Source: an uncultured Oscillospiraceae bacterium
GTDB lineage: Bacteria > Bacillota > Clostridia > Oscillospirales > Oscillospiraceae
Length of the DNA: 64,000 nt
Direction: 5' to 3'
Assembly (NCBI GenBank): GCA_934646185.1
Contig: CAKUEH010000003.1
Span: 1 to 64,000, forward strand
A program made the position numbers and the translations under genes. Positions 53,246-62,298 of this stretch are shown one piece after another. Numbering within the stretch: position 1 is the first letter of the stretch; each line of letters starts with the position of its first letter. The notes under the pieces were generated by a model, which did no database searches, had not been told where the DNA came from, and saw nothing but the letters and a program-made list of their open reading frames with translations.

Positions 53246-54589
53246 TTAACCGGCCAGATTGTGCCAGGACTGCGTAAAGCCTTCGAGCATCTGATCCTTG
53301 GTGCACGCGCCGGAGGCGTACTTCTGGATGCCGACGCCGAATTCCTCGGTCATACCGGCGGGATAGCGGGGCCATTCCCAGCCAAGCGTCTTACCAGCTG
53401 CGACAGCTTCAGCAACAGCTGCGCTCAGCGGGCCGACATATTCTTCGGGAGCCGGAATGCTGGTCAGACCGCTGACAAAGCCGAATTCCTGCACCAGATA
53501 ATACTGGCCGCGTTCGCTGGAGGTCAGCCAGTCAAGGAACTCCTTGGCCTCCTGCTTCGACTCGGATTCGTTGTTCACGACCCAGTATGTGCTGACGCCC
53601 GCGAACAGAACGTCATTGTAATCTGCATCGTTGTTGATGGGAATGGAGAAGTAGCCAACCTCGATATCAGGATTGATCTGCATGAAGCTCAACCATGCGC
53701 CGTTGTTGCAGAGGGTGATGGCGGCCTCTTCGTTGGCCATGCGGGAAATCTGGTCAGAGAAGCTGGTGGTCAGAGGATCTTTATAGGTATGGCGGAGCAT
53801 GAGATCGACAAGATCTACCCACTCGTTGAAGACCTCGTTGGTTTCAAATTTCTCGGTACCGTTTGTGACGTTTTCGATAAAGGCCTTGACGTCCGGCTGA
53901 TGAGCAACGGCAACATTCGCGCCGAACACGCCCATGTTGTACCAGCTGCCAAGGGAGTTGATGATGGCGGGGATGCCCGCGTCCTCAAGCTGTGTGCAGA
54001 CAGCCTCGAGCTCGTCGAGTGTGCGCGGCAGCTCGGTGATGCCGGCCTTTTCAAAGAGCTTGACGTTGTAGCAGAACTGGTAGCCTTCAAGGTAGAGCGG
54101 CAGGCCGTAGATCTTGCCGTCGGCGTCGCTGATGCCTTCCTTTGTGAATTCGGCCATGTTGGAGACCCAGGGCTGATCGCTCAGATCCTCAAGCTTGCTC
54201 TGCCAGAGCTCGAATTCGGTGTAGCCCTGATTGTTGAAGATGTCAGGCGCTTCGCCGCTGGCGAACTTCGTCTTGAGCAGCGTGTTATAGTCGGTGGAGT
54301 CGACGGATTCGACAACCAGATTGATCTCCGGATGCAGCTGCATGTACTCGTCGGCGAGCGCCAGAAGCTGATCGGCGATTTCTACTTTATACTGGAAGAT
54401 CTTTACGGTTTTCTTTTCTCCGCTGGCTGCGGGCTGTTCGGTGTCGGAGGCGGCGTCTGCGGCGGGGTCGGACTTGGGAGCGTCAGCCGGAGTGTCGGCC
54501 GCCTGCTGTGTCGTCTGCTTGGCGGCGCAGCCGGCAAACACGGCCAGCACCAGAAGCATCGCAAGGGCGAGGGCAAGAATCTTTTTCAC
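53246..54589 (-). CDS. Sugar ABC transporter solute-binding lipoprotein (GH42 locus)
   Basis: The 447-residue lipoprotein has a signal peptide and lipobox (LAMLLVLAVFAGCAAK, lipidated Cys near 21), an Ala/Asp-rich linker, and a family 1 solute-binding fold (FASGEAPDIFNNQGYTEFEL; GLPLYLEGYQFCYNVKLFEK). Its place between permease and GH42 genes suggests a beta-galactoside ligand, by inference. Paired with the MalF/MalG-type proteins upstream. Confidence 0.92.
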   Translation of the reverse strand: MKKILALALAMLLVLAVFAGCAAKQTTQQAADTPADAPKSDPAADAASDTEQPAASGEKKTVKIFQYKVEIADQLLALADEYMQLHPEINLVVESVDSTDYNTLLKTKFASGEAPDIFNNQGYTEFELWQSKLEDLSDQPWVSNMAEFTKEGISDADGKIYGLPLYLEGYQFCYNVKLFEKAGITELPRTLDELEAVCTQLEDAGIPAIINSLGSWYNMGVFGANVAVAHQPDVKAFIENVTNGTEKFETNEVFNEWVDLVDLMLRHTYKDPLTTSFSDQISRMANEEAAITLCNNGAWLSFMQINPDIEVGYFSIPINNDADYNDVLFAGVSTYWVVNNESESKQEAKEFLDWLTSSERGQYYLVQEFGFVSGLTSIPAPEEYVGPLSAAVAEAVAAGKTLGWEWPRYPAGMTEEFGVGIQKYASGACTKDQMLEGFTQSWHNLAG

Positions 54590-54634
54590 TTGAATTTCCT
54601 CCTGTATGATTTTTATTGTTTCGCTTACGCGGAA

Positions 54635-55474
54635 TCAACTCTTGACTGCACCGGCTGTCAGTCCGGCGACGATATTTTTCTGCATGGCCAAAAACGCGAT
54701 GAGGGCCGGCAGAATCGCCATCATCAGCGCCGGCAGCGCCAGATCCCACTGCATGATATACTGGCCCATAAGCGAATGAATCGCGATGGGGATCGTGCGA
54801 AGCTGCTCCGAGGAAAGAATCAGCTTCGGCAGCAGGAAATCGTTCCAGAACCAGAAGGTATTGATGACGATAAGCGTATAGGTTGTCGGACGCAGCAGCG
54901 GGAAGACCACATGGAAGAACGTGCCGAGCTCCGTACAGCCGTCGATGCGGGCAGCCTCCTCAATGTCGAGCGGAACTGTCTTGATAAAGCCGCAGTAGGT
55001 AAACACACCCATGGCGACGCCCATGCCGAGGTAGGCAAACACAACGCCTGCGATGGAGTCGATCAGTCCCATTTTTTTGATCACGATGGTCAGCGGGATC
55101 ATGACTACCTGGAACGGCAGGATCATTTCCGCCAGAAAAATCTTGTAGAGCGCGCGGTTGCCGCGCGTCGGGTGGCGGACGATGCGGTATGCCGCCATGG
55201 AGGAGATGAGCACAACGCCCGCGTTGCTCAGAACTGTTACGAGCAGCGAGTTAAGCAGCGCCCGCGGGAAATTCAGGCTGTTCCATGCACGTTCATAGTT
55301 GGCTGTCTGCCAGGTTTCCGGCAGGGCGGCCACGTCATAGGTGATCTCCGAGAGCGTTTTGAACGAATTGAGCAGCGCCAGCAGCAGGGGGCTGAGCACG
55401 ATGATACTGACGGTGAGCAGGAAGATCGTAAGCGCGGCGTTTGCGGCGCGCTGCTTTGTTTTACGTGTTGTCAT
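54635..55474 (-). CDS. Sugar ABC transporter permease, MalG type (GH42 locus)
   Basis: The 279-residue membrane protein has six membrane segments and the EAA loop DIEEAARIDGCTELGTFFHV near residues 170-190. It overlaps the MalF-type gene by four bases. No ATPase gene is near. Confidence 0.93.
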   Translation of the reverse strand: MTTRKTKQRAANAALTIFLLTVSIIVLSPLLLALLNSFKTLSEITYDVAALPETWQTANYERAWNSLNFPRALLNSLLVTVLSNAGVVLISSMAAYRIVRHPTRGNRALYKIFLAEMILPFQVVMIPLTIVIKKMGLIDSIAGVVFAYLGMGVAMGVFTYCGFIKTVPLDIEEAARIDGCTELGTFFHVVFPLLRPTTYTLIVINTFWFWNDFLLPKLILSSEQLRTIPIAIHSLMGQYIMQWDLALPALMMAILPALIAFLAMQKNIVAGLTAGAVKS

Positions 55475-56361
55475 GCCTGCACCTCCTGTTTCGAGGTAAC
55501 AAATACCTGAAGCTGGGCGACAATCAGAACCGCCGCGAAGAACAGCATCGCCTTGGCCGAGCCGAGTCCGTAATTATTTCTGGTAAAGGCTTCGGTGTAA
55601 ATATTCATGGCGATAGTCTCCGACGAGCGGAACGGGCCTCCGGCCGTGAGCGCGAACGGCAGATCGAACATGGTGCACGCCCGCGTGATCGTCCAGAACA
55701 GGCAGATGGTCACGGAAGGCATGATAAGCGGTAGCGTCACGCGGAAAAATTTCTGCAGACCCGTCGCGCCGTCAAGCATGGCGGCCTCCTGCACATCCGC
55801 GCTGATGGAGTTGATGCCGGCGACGTAAATAATCATGGTGTAGCCGGTCCATTGCCAGATGCTTACGATGGCGATGCCCCAGAAGGCTGTCTGCGGCGTG
55901 CCGAGCCAGCTCTGCTGGAATACGCCCCAGCCCAGAAGCTCGCCCAGCGCGGGGAATGCGCGGGTAAAGATAAACTGCCAGATATAGCCGAGAATAACGC
56001 CGCTCATGATATTCGGCAGCAGCAGCGCCGTACGGCCCCAGTTGCGGATTTTGAGCTTTTTCGTCAGAAGCGCAGCAAAAAACAGACCTAGGATATTGGA
56101 GATAACGGCGGACACTGCCGTTATGCGCACCGTGAACCAGAAGGCGTGCTTGAAGTCTGCGTCTGTTGTCAGAATCCGAATGTAGTTTTTGAGCCCGACG
56201 AACGTAATTTCATCGGAAATGCCGTTCCATTCCATAACAGACAGAACGACGGAATAGAGAAACGGGATCGCAACAACCGGCAAGAACGCCAGCAGCGCAG
56301 GGCCGATAAACACAGCGCCCTCCAGTCTGCTCTGCAGAACCCGTCCTTTATGCGTTTTCAT
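55471..56361 (-). CDS. Sugar ABC transporter permease, MalF type (GH42 locus)
   Basis: The 296-residue membrane protein has six membrane segments (FIGPALLAFLPVVAIPFLYS; AVLIVAQLQVFVTS at the end) and the EAA loop DVQEAAMLDGATGLQKFFRV near 190-210. The start at 56361 is preferred to the longer reading at 56412. It is the first gene of the importer and faces the divergent sensor kinase. Confidence 0.92.
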   Translation of the reverse strand: MKTHKGRVLQSRLEGAVFIGPALLAFLPVVAIPFLYSVVLSVMEWNGISDEITFVGLKNYIRILTTDADFKHAFWFTVRITAVSAVISNILGLFFAALLTKKLKIRNWGRTALLLPNIMSGVILGYIWQFIFTRAFPALGELLGWGVFQQSWLGTPQTAFWGIAIVSIWQWTGYTMIIYVAGINSISADVQEAAMLDGATGLQKFFRVTLPLIMPSVTICLFWTITRACTMFDLPFALTAGGPFRSSETIAMNIYTEAFTRNNYGLGSAKAMLFFAAVLIVAQLQVFVTSKQEVQA

Positions 56362-56510
56362 ACTGGCATCGCGCTCCTTCTCATCTGGGCTGGCTCCATT
56401 GTATCCGGCCAATCAAAAAATAAACACCCACGATTTTGACAAAGTTGGTGGATTATTTTTACCACTCATGTTATAATCTAAAAAAATATGCACGAACAGG
56501 AGCTTTTGCC
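56362..56510. promoter_or_regulatory. Divergent promoter region of the GH42 importer and sensor kinase
   Basis: A plus-strand -10 TATAAT lies at 56472-56477, about 33 bases ahead of the kinase ATG. A minus-strand TACAAT (56403-56398) is 17 bases from a weak TGTTTA. A lone TTGACA at 56436-56441 is too far from the -10 to pair with it. The response regulator downstream probably binds here. Confidence 0.5.
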
Positions 56511-58319
56511 ATGGGCCAAAATCCATCTGCCGACAGACCGTCTGTGCGGCAATTTGTGCGTTCACGTCTGCGCTGGCAGCTGTGGCTGCTGCTGTTTGCG
56601 GCTATCTGCGCGATTGTGCTGTCGCTGACGGTGCTGATTTCGAGAATGATGCAGCGCTACGCGCGCGGCACGGTCATCGCGACGTCGGAGAATCTGGTGT
56701 ATCAGGGCGCGCAGAATCTTGAAAATTATCTGCACAACGTCGAGACGCTTCTGCTCGTTCCGTATTCCAATTCCGCGCTCTATCAGCGCCTGTCAACGGA
56801 CAGCGCGCCGGGCTATGAGCTTGATTCCTATGTGAATCTCACGCTTAAGGCTTCAGCTGTTTCCGACCCGACCATTTATCAGGCGCATCTGTACGCGGAC
56901 AGCCAGCATGCCAGCTATCTGGTGCGCTCCTCCGTGTTTTCCAAAAGCAATGTGGATGCTGCGCCGGAGCAGCAGCAGCTCTGGATTGAGCCTCTGCACC
57001 AGAGCTCCAACTACGGCGTCGGTACTGTCAAGCGTCAGCAGCCGCAGGATGTTGTCTCACTGCACCGCACGCTTTGGCGCGTGCCGGAGGATACATATAT
57101 CGGCCAGATCGATATCGATCTGACGACGGACTATCTGGATTCCGTCATGCAGAAGCTCAAGACAAATGCGCAGGAGACTGTTTGTCTGCTGCTGTCCGAT
57201 GGGACGCCTGTCTTTGCTCCGGATGCGCCGTCCTGCCTGACCACACAGACAGTTGAAGCGCTGCCAGACACAGGCGGCCATATTGAGCTGACAGACAGCT
57301 CCGGCGCAACGCAGCTGCTGTTTTATTCGCCGCTTTCGCTCGAATGCGGCACGCTGTATCTGCTGAAGATCACACCGGCGGCTGTCCTGAGCACCGGGAC
57401 GACGCAGCTGATCCGGCTCACGTGGCTGATTGCCTTTATTGTCCTGCTGGTGTCCTCCGCTGCGCTTTTTATCATCAGCGCACGCTTTACCGCGCCCATT
57501 GTCCGTCTGGTGCAGCATATGGAGCGGATCGGACAGGGCGATATGACGGATCTGATTTCCACAACCCGCATTGATGAGATCGGCCGGCTGATCACACAGT
57601 TCCAGACAATGATGGATAATATCAATGCACTGATCCTACAGCGGTATCAGCTTGAACTCAGCAATAAGAGCAGCCAGCTGTTGGCGATGCAGGCCCAGCT
57701 CAACCCACATTTTATCAACAACACCATCCAGTCTATCGGCGTCAGCGCACTGCAGGCGGGCAACCGCGAAATCTATACCCAGCTGGCGGGCTTCGGAAGT
57801 CTGATGCAGTATTGTATGAATTTTGAAAGCTCGCAGGTGCCTCTGTCGCAGGAGATTGCGTTTGCCGAGCACTATCTGTACTTTCAGAAGCTTCGCTTCC
57901 CGGATCGCTTTGTCTATTCTGTCCAGGCTCCGCCGGAGCTGTTGGAGCTTCCGGTGCCCAAGATGCTGCTGCAGCCGCTGGTGGAAAACGCCTTCGTCCA
58001 TGGCCATCTGCAAAACCGGACAAACGGCTTTCTGCTGCTCACAGTCAGCGCCGACGGCCCAATGCTTACAATCACAGTCGAGGATAACGGCGCAGGTGCG
58101 GACGAAGCGTCTTTGCAGCGGCTGCGCGCGGAGCTTGCAGACGCCGGTGCAGACCTGCGCCAGTCCGATCATATCGGTATCTGCACCACGTGCGCGCGCC
58201 TACGGCTGTATTATGGCGAGAGCGCCGCAATTGACGTGCAGAACCGGCCGCGCGGCGGGTTTCTTCTGACGCTCCGCCTGCCGAGAAAGGAGAACGAGCA
58301 TGAAGGCACTGATTGTTGA
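56511..58319 (+). CDS. Sensor histidine kinase, YesM type (GH42 locus)
   Basis: The 602-residue membrane sensor has a first membrane segment near 20-45, an extracellular sensing domain, a second segment near 300-325 (LIAFIVLLVSSAALFIIS), a HAMP region (IVRLVQHMERIGQGDMTDLI), the phospho-acceptor block QAQLNPHFINNTIQSIGVSA near 400, and an ATPase domain (LTITVEDNGAGADEASLQRL near 520). Start 56511 follows AGGAG. It overlaps the response regulator by 20 bases and probably senses a galactoside outside the cell. Confidence 0.92.
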   Translation: MGQNPSADRPSVRQFVRSRLRWQLWLLLFAAICAIVLSLTVLISRMMQRYARGTVIATSENLVYQGAQNLENYLHNVETLLLVPYSNSALYQRLSTDSAPGYELDSYVNLTLKASAVSDPTIYQAHLYADSQHASYLVRSSVFSKSNVDAAPEQQQLWIEPLHQSSNYGVGTVKRQQPQDVVSLHRTLWRVPEDTYIGQIDIDLTTDYLDSVMQKLKTNAQETVCLLLSDGTPVFAPDAPSCLTTQTVEALPDTGGHIELTDSSGATQLLFYSPLSLECGTLYLLKITPAAVLSTGTTQLIRLTWLIAFIVLLVSSAALFIISARFTAPIVRLVQHMERIGQGDMTDLISTTRIDEIGRLITQFQTMMDNINALILQRYQLELSNKSSQLLAMQAQLNPHFINNTIQSIGVSALQAGNREIYTQLAGFGSLMQYCMNFESSQVPLSQEIAFAEHYLYFQKLRFPDRFVYSVQAPPELLELPVPKMLLQPLVENAFVHGHLQNRTNGFLLLTVSADGPMLTITVEDNGAGADEASLQRLRAELADAGADLRQSDHIGICTTCARLRLYYGESAAIDVQNRPRGGFLLTLRLPRKENEHEGTDC

Positions 58320-59811
58320 CGATGAGCAGCCCGCGCGCAGCACGATCCGTCTGCTGGCAGACTGGAAGCTCTATGATATTGATGAGGTTTTGGAGGCGGA
58401 GACGGTCGAGCAGGCCATTACCTGCCTGCGGCGCAGCCGCCCGCAGATCATCATCACGGATATCCGCATGCCGCAGCATGACGGACTTGAGCTGATGCAG
58501 TGGCTCCATCAGAACCAGCCGCAGGCACAGGTGATTGTTATCAGCGCCTACAATGAATTTGAATATGCCATTTCCGCCATGCGGCTGGGTGCGCTGGATT
58601 ATCTGCTCAAGCCCATCCAGCCTGCACAGCTGGACGCCGTTCTGCGCCGCGCCGCGGAAAAGCTGCGCATTCCGGCTCCGCCGAAGCCGGATGACCGTCA
58701 GGTGCCGGACGCGGACGAGCGAATTCTGCTTGCGCTGTGTGCCGAGGGGGATGCCGAGCTCCCTGCAAACAGTCCGGCCGCACAGTTCTTGCCGAGTCCG
58801 GCGGGCCTGATGGTCTTGAATCTGTTCTGCGTCCACGTGCTCAGCGGCGCCGAGACAGCAGAGAAGAAGCAGATTACCGCTGCGCTGCGAGAGCTTCTGG
58901 CGAAGAACCGCCGCGGTCACGTGCTGATTGGCGTCGGCAGCCAGAATCTGCTGTATCTGCTTCTGGCCGGCAGCGCAAAGCAGCAGGAACAGGCCGCTGG
59001 TCAGGTGCTGGCTATCCTGCGCGAGACCTTTGGCCTGCTGCCGCGTTACACGCTGCAGTATAACGCCGTGTGGGACTGCGCCAGTCTGAGCGCGGCTGGG
59101 CAGGCGCTCATCGCGCAGACGCAGTCCGCCTGCCTGACAGAGCAGACAGACAGCTGTGCCGGGCAGCTGCCTGTCCTGCCGGATTCGTTTTTTGAAGCCG
59201 CCGCGCATGGCTCGCGCGAGCAGGTGCAGGCCTGTCTGCGTTCCTGTCTGGAGCAGTTGAGCAGCCTGCCGCTGACGCTGCAGAGCCTACAGACGTGGTG
59301 GGAGGCACTGTGCGAACGCTGCAGCCGCTATCTGCAGGCCAACCCACAGCCAGTTCGCACGCGGGCGGCGTTTCTGCCAAGTCAGGCGCTGCTGCCGGTT
59401 CTGGATGAGCAGCTGAGACTGGATCCACAACAGTTGAACGCGTATCTGCTGGAGCAAGCCGGTGCGCTTGCCGGAAAGCCGGATACGTCCGGACAGGACG
59501 ACGACGTCTGCACGCAGGTGCGGCAGGAGATCCAGCTGCATTATGCCGATCAACTGTCGCTTTCCTCGCTCGCAGCACGGTATTACCGCAACCCGTCGTA
59601 TCTGTCACGTGTGTTTAAAGAGCGCTATCATGTCGGACTTATGAATTTCCTTGCGGAGACTCGTGTGGAACAGGCGAAGATCCTGCTGAAGACAACAGAT
59701 TACCGCGTGTCAAAAATCGCCCATCTGGTCGGCTATACAGATGAAAAATATTTCTGCCGTGTATTCCGGAAAATCAGCGGTCTTTCACCGGTTGAATATC
59801 AAAATCTGTAA
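58300..59811 (+). CDS. Response regulator with long linker and AraC-type domain
   Basis: The 503-residue protein has a receiver domain (ALIVDDEQPARSTIRLLADW; phospho-Asp in IIITDIRMPQHDG near 54; LLKPIQ Lys near 105), a poorly conserved middle region of about 270 residues, and a C-terminal AraC-type HTH (LSLSSLAARYYRNPSYLSRV; YRVSKIAHLVGYTDEKYFCR). This architecture is typical of YesN-like regulators. It overlaps the kinase gene by 20 bases; ribosome site AAAGGAG. Confidence 0.92.
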   Translation: MKALIVDDEQPARSTIRLLADWKLYDIDEVLEAETVEQAITCLRRSRPQIIITDIRMPQHDGLELMQWLHQNQPQAQVIVISAYNEFEYAISAMRLGALDYLLKPIQPAQLDAVLRRAAEKLRIPAPPKPDDRQVPDADERILLALCAEGDAELPANSPAAQFLPSPAGLMVLNLFCVHVLSGAETAEKKQITAALRELLAKNRRGHVLIGVGSQNLLYLLLAGSAKQQEQAAGQVLAILRETFGLLPRYTLQYNAVWDCASLSAAGQALIAQTQSACLTEQTDSCAGQLPVLPDSFFEAAAHGSREQVQACLRSCLEQLSSLPLTLQSLQTWWEALCERCSRYLQANPQPVRTRAAFLPSQALLPVLDEQLRLDPQQLNAYLLEQAGALAGKPDTSGQDDDVCTQVRQEIQLHYADQLSLSSLAARYYRNPSYLSRVFKERYHVGLMNFLAETRVEQAKILLKTTDYRVSKIAHLVGYTDEKYFCRVFRKISGLSPVEYQNL

Positions 59812-60024
59812 ACGCATAGATGTGGTTACCTGCGCGTAGCGAGCAGGAGGGTATATCACACATGACGATTCAGTAATACCATTATGTTGACCCAGAAATT
59901 CAATCGTTAGCGTTTGAAAAGTCCTCGTATTTAATCCGACAGAAATTGCGTTTTGACCAGCCTGTTTTAAAAAAAATTTCAGGAACACAAAATGATCACC
60001 GCCAAACGTTGGCGATGGTCATAC
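59812..60024. other. Gene-free stretch with possible coding remnant
   Basis: The frame from about 59883 reads YHYVDPEIQSLAFEKSSYLI and may be a short remnant of a lost gene, since it has no start and no similarity I recognise. A small dyad CGCCAA/TTGGCG (60000-60014) follows. Confidence 0.3.
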
Positions 60025-60060
60025 AAAAAACGGCAGCGAGGGCTTTTCTCCTTGCTGCCG
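60025..60060 (-). terminator. Terminator on the minus strand near the 60165 gene
   Basis: The stem CGGCAGC (60031-60037) with GCTGCCG (60054-60060), extended by near-matching bases, is followed on the minus strand by TTTTTTG. It lies about 100 bases after the stop of the 60165-60509 gene and may end that transcript. Confidence 0.7.
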
Positions 60061-60164
60061 GTATCAATTATATTCGGCTTCTTTACTCTGACAATGGCAA
60101 TGAGTCTATTCTTCTGAAGCACGCGCATCTTACCGCCTATTATTCTATTTTTAATTGGGCATAG

Positions 60165-60509
60165 TTATTGATCCTGCTGTTCTTCCAATTCGATTCTTGC
60201 ACACAGAACGCGAACCATATTTTGCAGTTCCTCGCTGAAGCCATCAAGCTCATCCAGCGAAACTGCGCCATCCGCGATCAGGTGCGCCAGATCAAACACA
60301 ACGTTCTGTTTTCGGATTTCAAGTTGCACTCCCGGTTTTCTCCGATCCTCATGTATTCTTTTATTCAGCGCCCAGAAACGTTCTGATGGTTGGCGGCTGT
60401 CATCGGTCAAAAATTCGGCATACGCACGGGTGAGCTTGTCCATATAGCGTTCCTGCCAGTTGGGAAGCCTCTCTCGGAACAGTTTCCAATCGTTCTTTGA
60501 CAGTTCCAT
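60165..60509 (-). CDS. Conserved clostridial small protein, function unknown
   Basis: The 114-residue cytosolic protein (WKLFRERLPNWQERYMDKLT; PSERFWALNKRIHEDRRKPG; VFDLAHLIADGAVSLDELDG) belongs to a small helical protein type common in Clostridia, sometimes mislabelled as a multidrug transporter though it has no membrane segment. It may be structural or regulatory. The neighbouring genes give no clue to its job. Confidence 0.7.
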   Translation of the reverse strand: MELSKNDWKLFRERLPNWQERYMDKLTRAYAEFLTDDSRQPSERFWALNKRIHEDRRKPGVQLEIRKQNVVFDLAHLIADGAVSLDELDGFSEELQNMVRVLCARIELEEQQDQ

Positions 60510-60611
60510 TTTTCATCCCTCTTTCTGTACTCTGTGCTTGCGTTCTCAGTATACTCTATACCTGAAATTTGCGTCAATACATTTCGGCTGAGAAAGAATT
60601 AGATTCTCCTA

Positions 60612-60642
60612 TTGACAGATAATATATACTGTGATATATACT
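60612..60642 (+). promoter_or_regulatory. vapBC promoter with repeated operator half-sites
   Basis: TTGACA (60612-60617) and TATATA (60635-60640) are 17 bases apart. ATATATACT occurs twice within the promoter (about 60622-60630 and 60634-60642), overlapping the -10, consistent with VapB/VapC autoregulation. Confidence 0.75.
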
Positions 60643-60661
60643 ATTTAGGGAGGTGATCACG

Positions 60662-60892
60662 ATGGAAACAGCAAAAATCTTTGAGAACGGCAGAAGTCAG
60701 GCTGTGCGCCTGCCGAAGAAGTTTCGTTTCAACACAGACGAAGTGATCGTCCAGCAGCTTGGCGATGCCGTGATCCTTGTTCCGAAAGAATCCATGTGGC
60801 AGACTTTTATGGACGGTCTGAACAGCTTCACCGACGATATTTTCGAGGGCGGTCGGGATCAGGGCGTCCAAGAGGAGCGTGAGAGCCTGTGA
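60662..60892 (+). CDS. vapB: VapB-type antitoxin (AbrB/SpoVT-like)
   Basis: The 76-residue protein (ETAKIFENGRSQAVRLPKKF, then TDEVIVQQLGDAVILVPKES) is a swapped-hairpin AbrB-type DNA-binding antitoxin with an acidic C-terminal toxin-binding tail. The ATG at 60662 follows GGAGGTGA. Its stop overlaps the VapC start (GTGA). It neutralises the PIN toxin and represses the operon. Confidence 0.9.
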   Translation: METAKIFENGRSQAVRLPKKFRFNTDEVIVQQLGDAVILVPKESMWQTFMDGLNSFTDDIFEGGRDQGVQEERESL

Positions 60893-61290
60893 CGTATATG
60901 CTGGACACCAACATCTGCATCTACGCGATGAAGAACAAGCCAGAACAGGTATTGCAGCGACTGAAAAAGGAACTGAACAGCGGTGTCTGCATTTCCTCCA
61001 TCACATTGGCTGAACTGGAGTATGGAATGAAGCACAGTTCTAATCCCGGAAAAAATGAGCAGGCACTTCTTCGCTTTCTGGTTCCACTGAGCATTCTTCC
61101 CTTTGCTACTGCAGCGGCTTCCGAGTACGGAGAAATTCGCGCCTGTCTTCAGAGCAGCGGAACACCGATTGGTCCGTTGGATATGCTGATTGCCGCGCAC
61201 GCCAGATCCGAGGACATGATCCTTGTGACAAACAACGTCCGCGAGTTTGAGCGCGTACCTGATTTGGAAGTTGAGAACTGGGTCGAGTAG
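60889..61290 (+). CDS. vapC: VapC-type PIN-domain toxin
   Basis: The 133-residue RNase has a PIN domain with metal-binding Asp in MLDTNICIYAMKNK near residue 6, Glu in ITLAELEYGM near 43, and Asp residues in GTPIGPLDMLIAAHARSE near 98. It cleaves RNA when VapB is lost. It begins with GTG overlapping vapB, and ends 22 bases before copy B of the core repeat. Confidence 0.92.
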   Translation: MTYMLDTNICIYAMKNKPEQVLQRLKKELNSGVCISSITLAELEYGMKHSSNPGKNEQALLRFLVPLSILPFATAAASEYGEIRACLQSSGTPIGPLDMLIAAHARSEDMILVTNNVREFERVPDLEVENWVE

Positions 61291-61308
61291 CGGCTGCTTA
61301 TAAAAGGC

Positions 61309-61866
61309 TTAGTCTTTGTTTACAGCGGCGCAGTTTTTGCGTGTGGTATTTTCCCGATAAGCTGAAGTTTGGCGTGGGAAAGTACCATGCGTTCTTATGA
61401 AATGGTATTTGGGGGTGTCTTTACACGGCGGACTGGTCAAAAAGCCTGACCCACACCGTGACCCACACGCGGAATGCTCTTGTAGGTCTTTGTAGAGCCA
61501 TTGAAGGCCGCGTCCGGTCAGCTTTTTCAGCGGAATGTCTCCGATGCGCGGCACAATGTGCAGTTCGATTCCGCGTCGGTAATACTCCGCAGTAGAGAAT
61601 CGCAAATGGGGCTTCGCGTATAGCGCGTACCACGTTTGCAGCCATGTGCCGAGCGTGTATTCGTCCGCTCTCCGCACATCGACGGTTTCTGATTCCGTAA
61701 CAGCCTTTGCCAGCTTCTCTTTTACCTCCGCCTGCGTCTTGCCGAGGACGTTCTTAATCAGCCGCTTGCCGGTCTTTTCATCATACCCAGCAGTATATCG
61801 TCCTTCCCAGCGCCCATCTTTCCGCTTTCGGATATTTCCCTCGCCATTCGCTCGTTTCTTTGCCAT
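61309..61866 (-). pseudogene. Tyrosine recombinase, truncated
   Basis: The first 130 or so residues match a tyrosine integrase (GEGNIRKRKDGRWEGRYTAG; LQTWYALYAKPHLRFSTAEY; LHIVPRIGDIPLKKLTGRGL) similar to the ICE integrase at 395-1552. The homology breaks off after WLYKDLQE (about 61475). The remaining frame is unrelated and ends in the core repeat (RKNCAAVNK). The catalytic domain is missing, so it is inactive. It lies between copies B and C of the core repeat and is probably the remaining integrase of the second element. Confidence 0.85.
61313..61370. repeat. Core repeat copy B (candidate attachment site)
   Basis: This copy includes TCTTTGTTTACAGCGGCGCA plus GTTTTTGCG, then 13 variable bases and CGATAAGC with further similarity, the same order and spacing as copy A at 49796. 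The two copies flank an 11.5-kb region in direct orientation. Confidence 0.8.
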
Positions 61867-61983
61867 GTTCGTGCCTCCTTCGTTTTGGTAGCACAAACAA
61901 CTACCACAGAACCGGCACAAAGTCTACTGACTTTTTCGGAAGATCGGAATATTTTTATCCGGTTCTGCACACGTCGAAAATCC

Positions 61984-62250
61984 TTATTCTTTGTTTACTG
62001 CGGCGCAGTTTTTGCGCCGGTCAACGTCCGTCTTCCTCCTTGACTTCTTTCCTGTCTGCTTTATAATGGTGTTATGTAAATTCGTCACACGGTTTCCGCT
62101 GATGCCGCAGTTCAGCACCTCAATATCCGTGCGGTTCAGGCACAGATCCGCCTGGATCAGGCAGGGATAGCCGCTGCCCACAAAAGCGCCGCTGTCATAG
62201 CTGCTGCGCAGGCAATCCGTAATGGAGTCGCCTTGAAACAGAATTCTCAT
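61984..62250 (-). pseudogene. SGNH hydrolase, N-terminal fragment
   Basis: The first 60 or so residues are a typical SGNH start (MRILFQGDSITDCLRSS with the nucleophile Ser, SGYPCLIQADLCLNRT, NCGISGNRVTNLHNTI with the Gly block). The homology then stops and the frame runs into copy C of the core repeat (RKNCAAVNKE). The Asn and Asp/His blocks are missing and were not found elsewhere in the window, so integration at this site disrupted the gene. Confidence 0.8.
61988..62016. repeat. Core repeat copy C (candidate attachment site)
   Basis: TCTTTGTTTACTGCGGCGCA plus GTTTTTGCG matches copies A and B over the 29-base core with one or two differences, but the flank beyond is unrelated. It lies at the point where the SGNH hydrolase fragment ends. 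Confidence 0.75.
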
Positions 62251-62298
62251 ATTGTCCTCCTGATTTTGAAGTTAGATTAGAAATGTAACGAATGCAGC

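Noticed and set aside
53201..55510. Long plus-strand frame of 769 codons opposite the solute-binding protein and permease genes
   Set aside because: Antisense shadow of two recognised genes caused by codon bias in GC-rich DNA.
56436..56477. TTGACA at 56436 paired with TATAAT at 56472 as one promoter
   Set aside because: Spacing is 30 bases, too long for a sigma-70-type promoter.
58072..59208. Minus-strand frame of 378 codons opposite the kinase and response regulator
   Set aside because: Antisense shadow with no recognisable domain.
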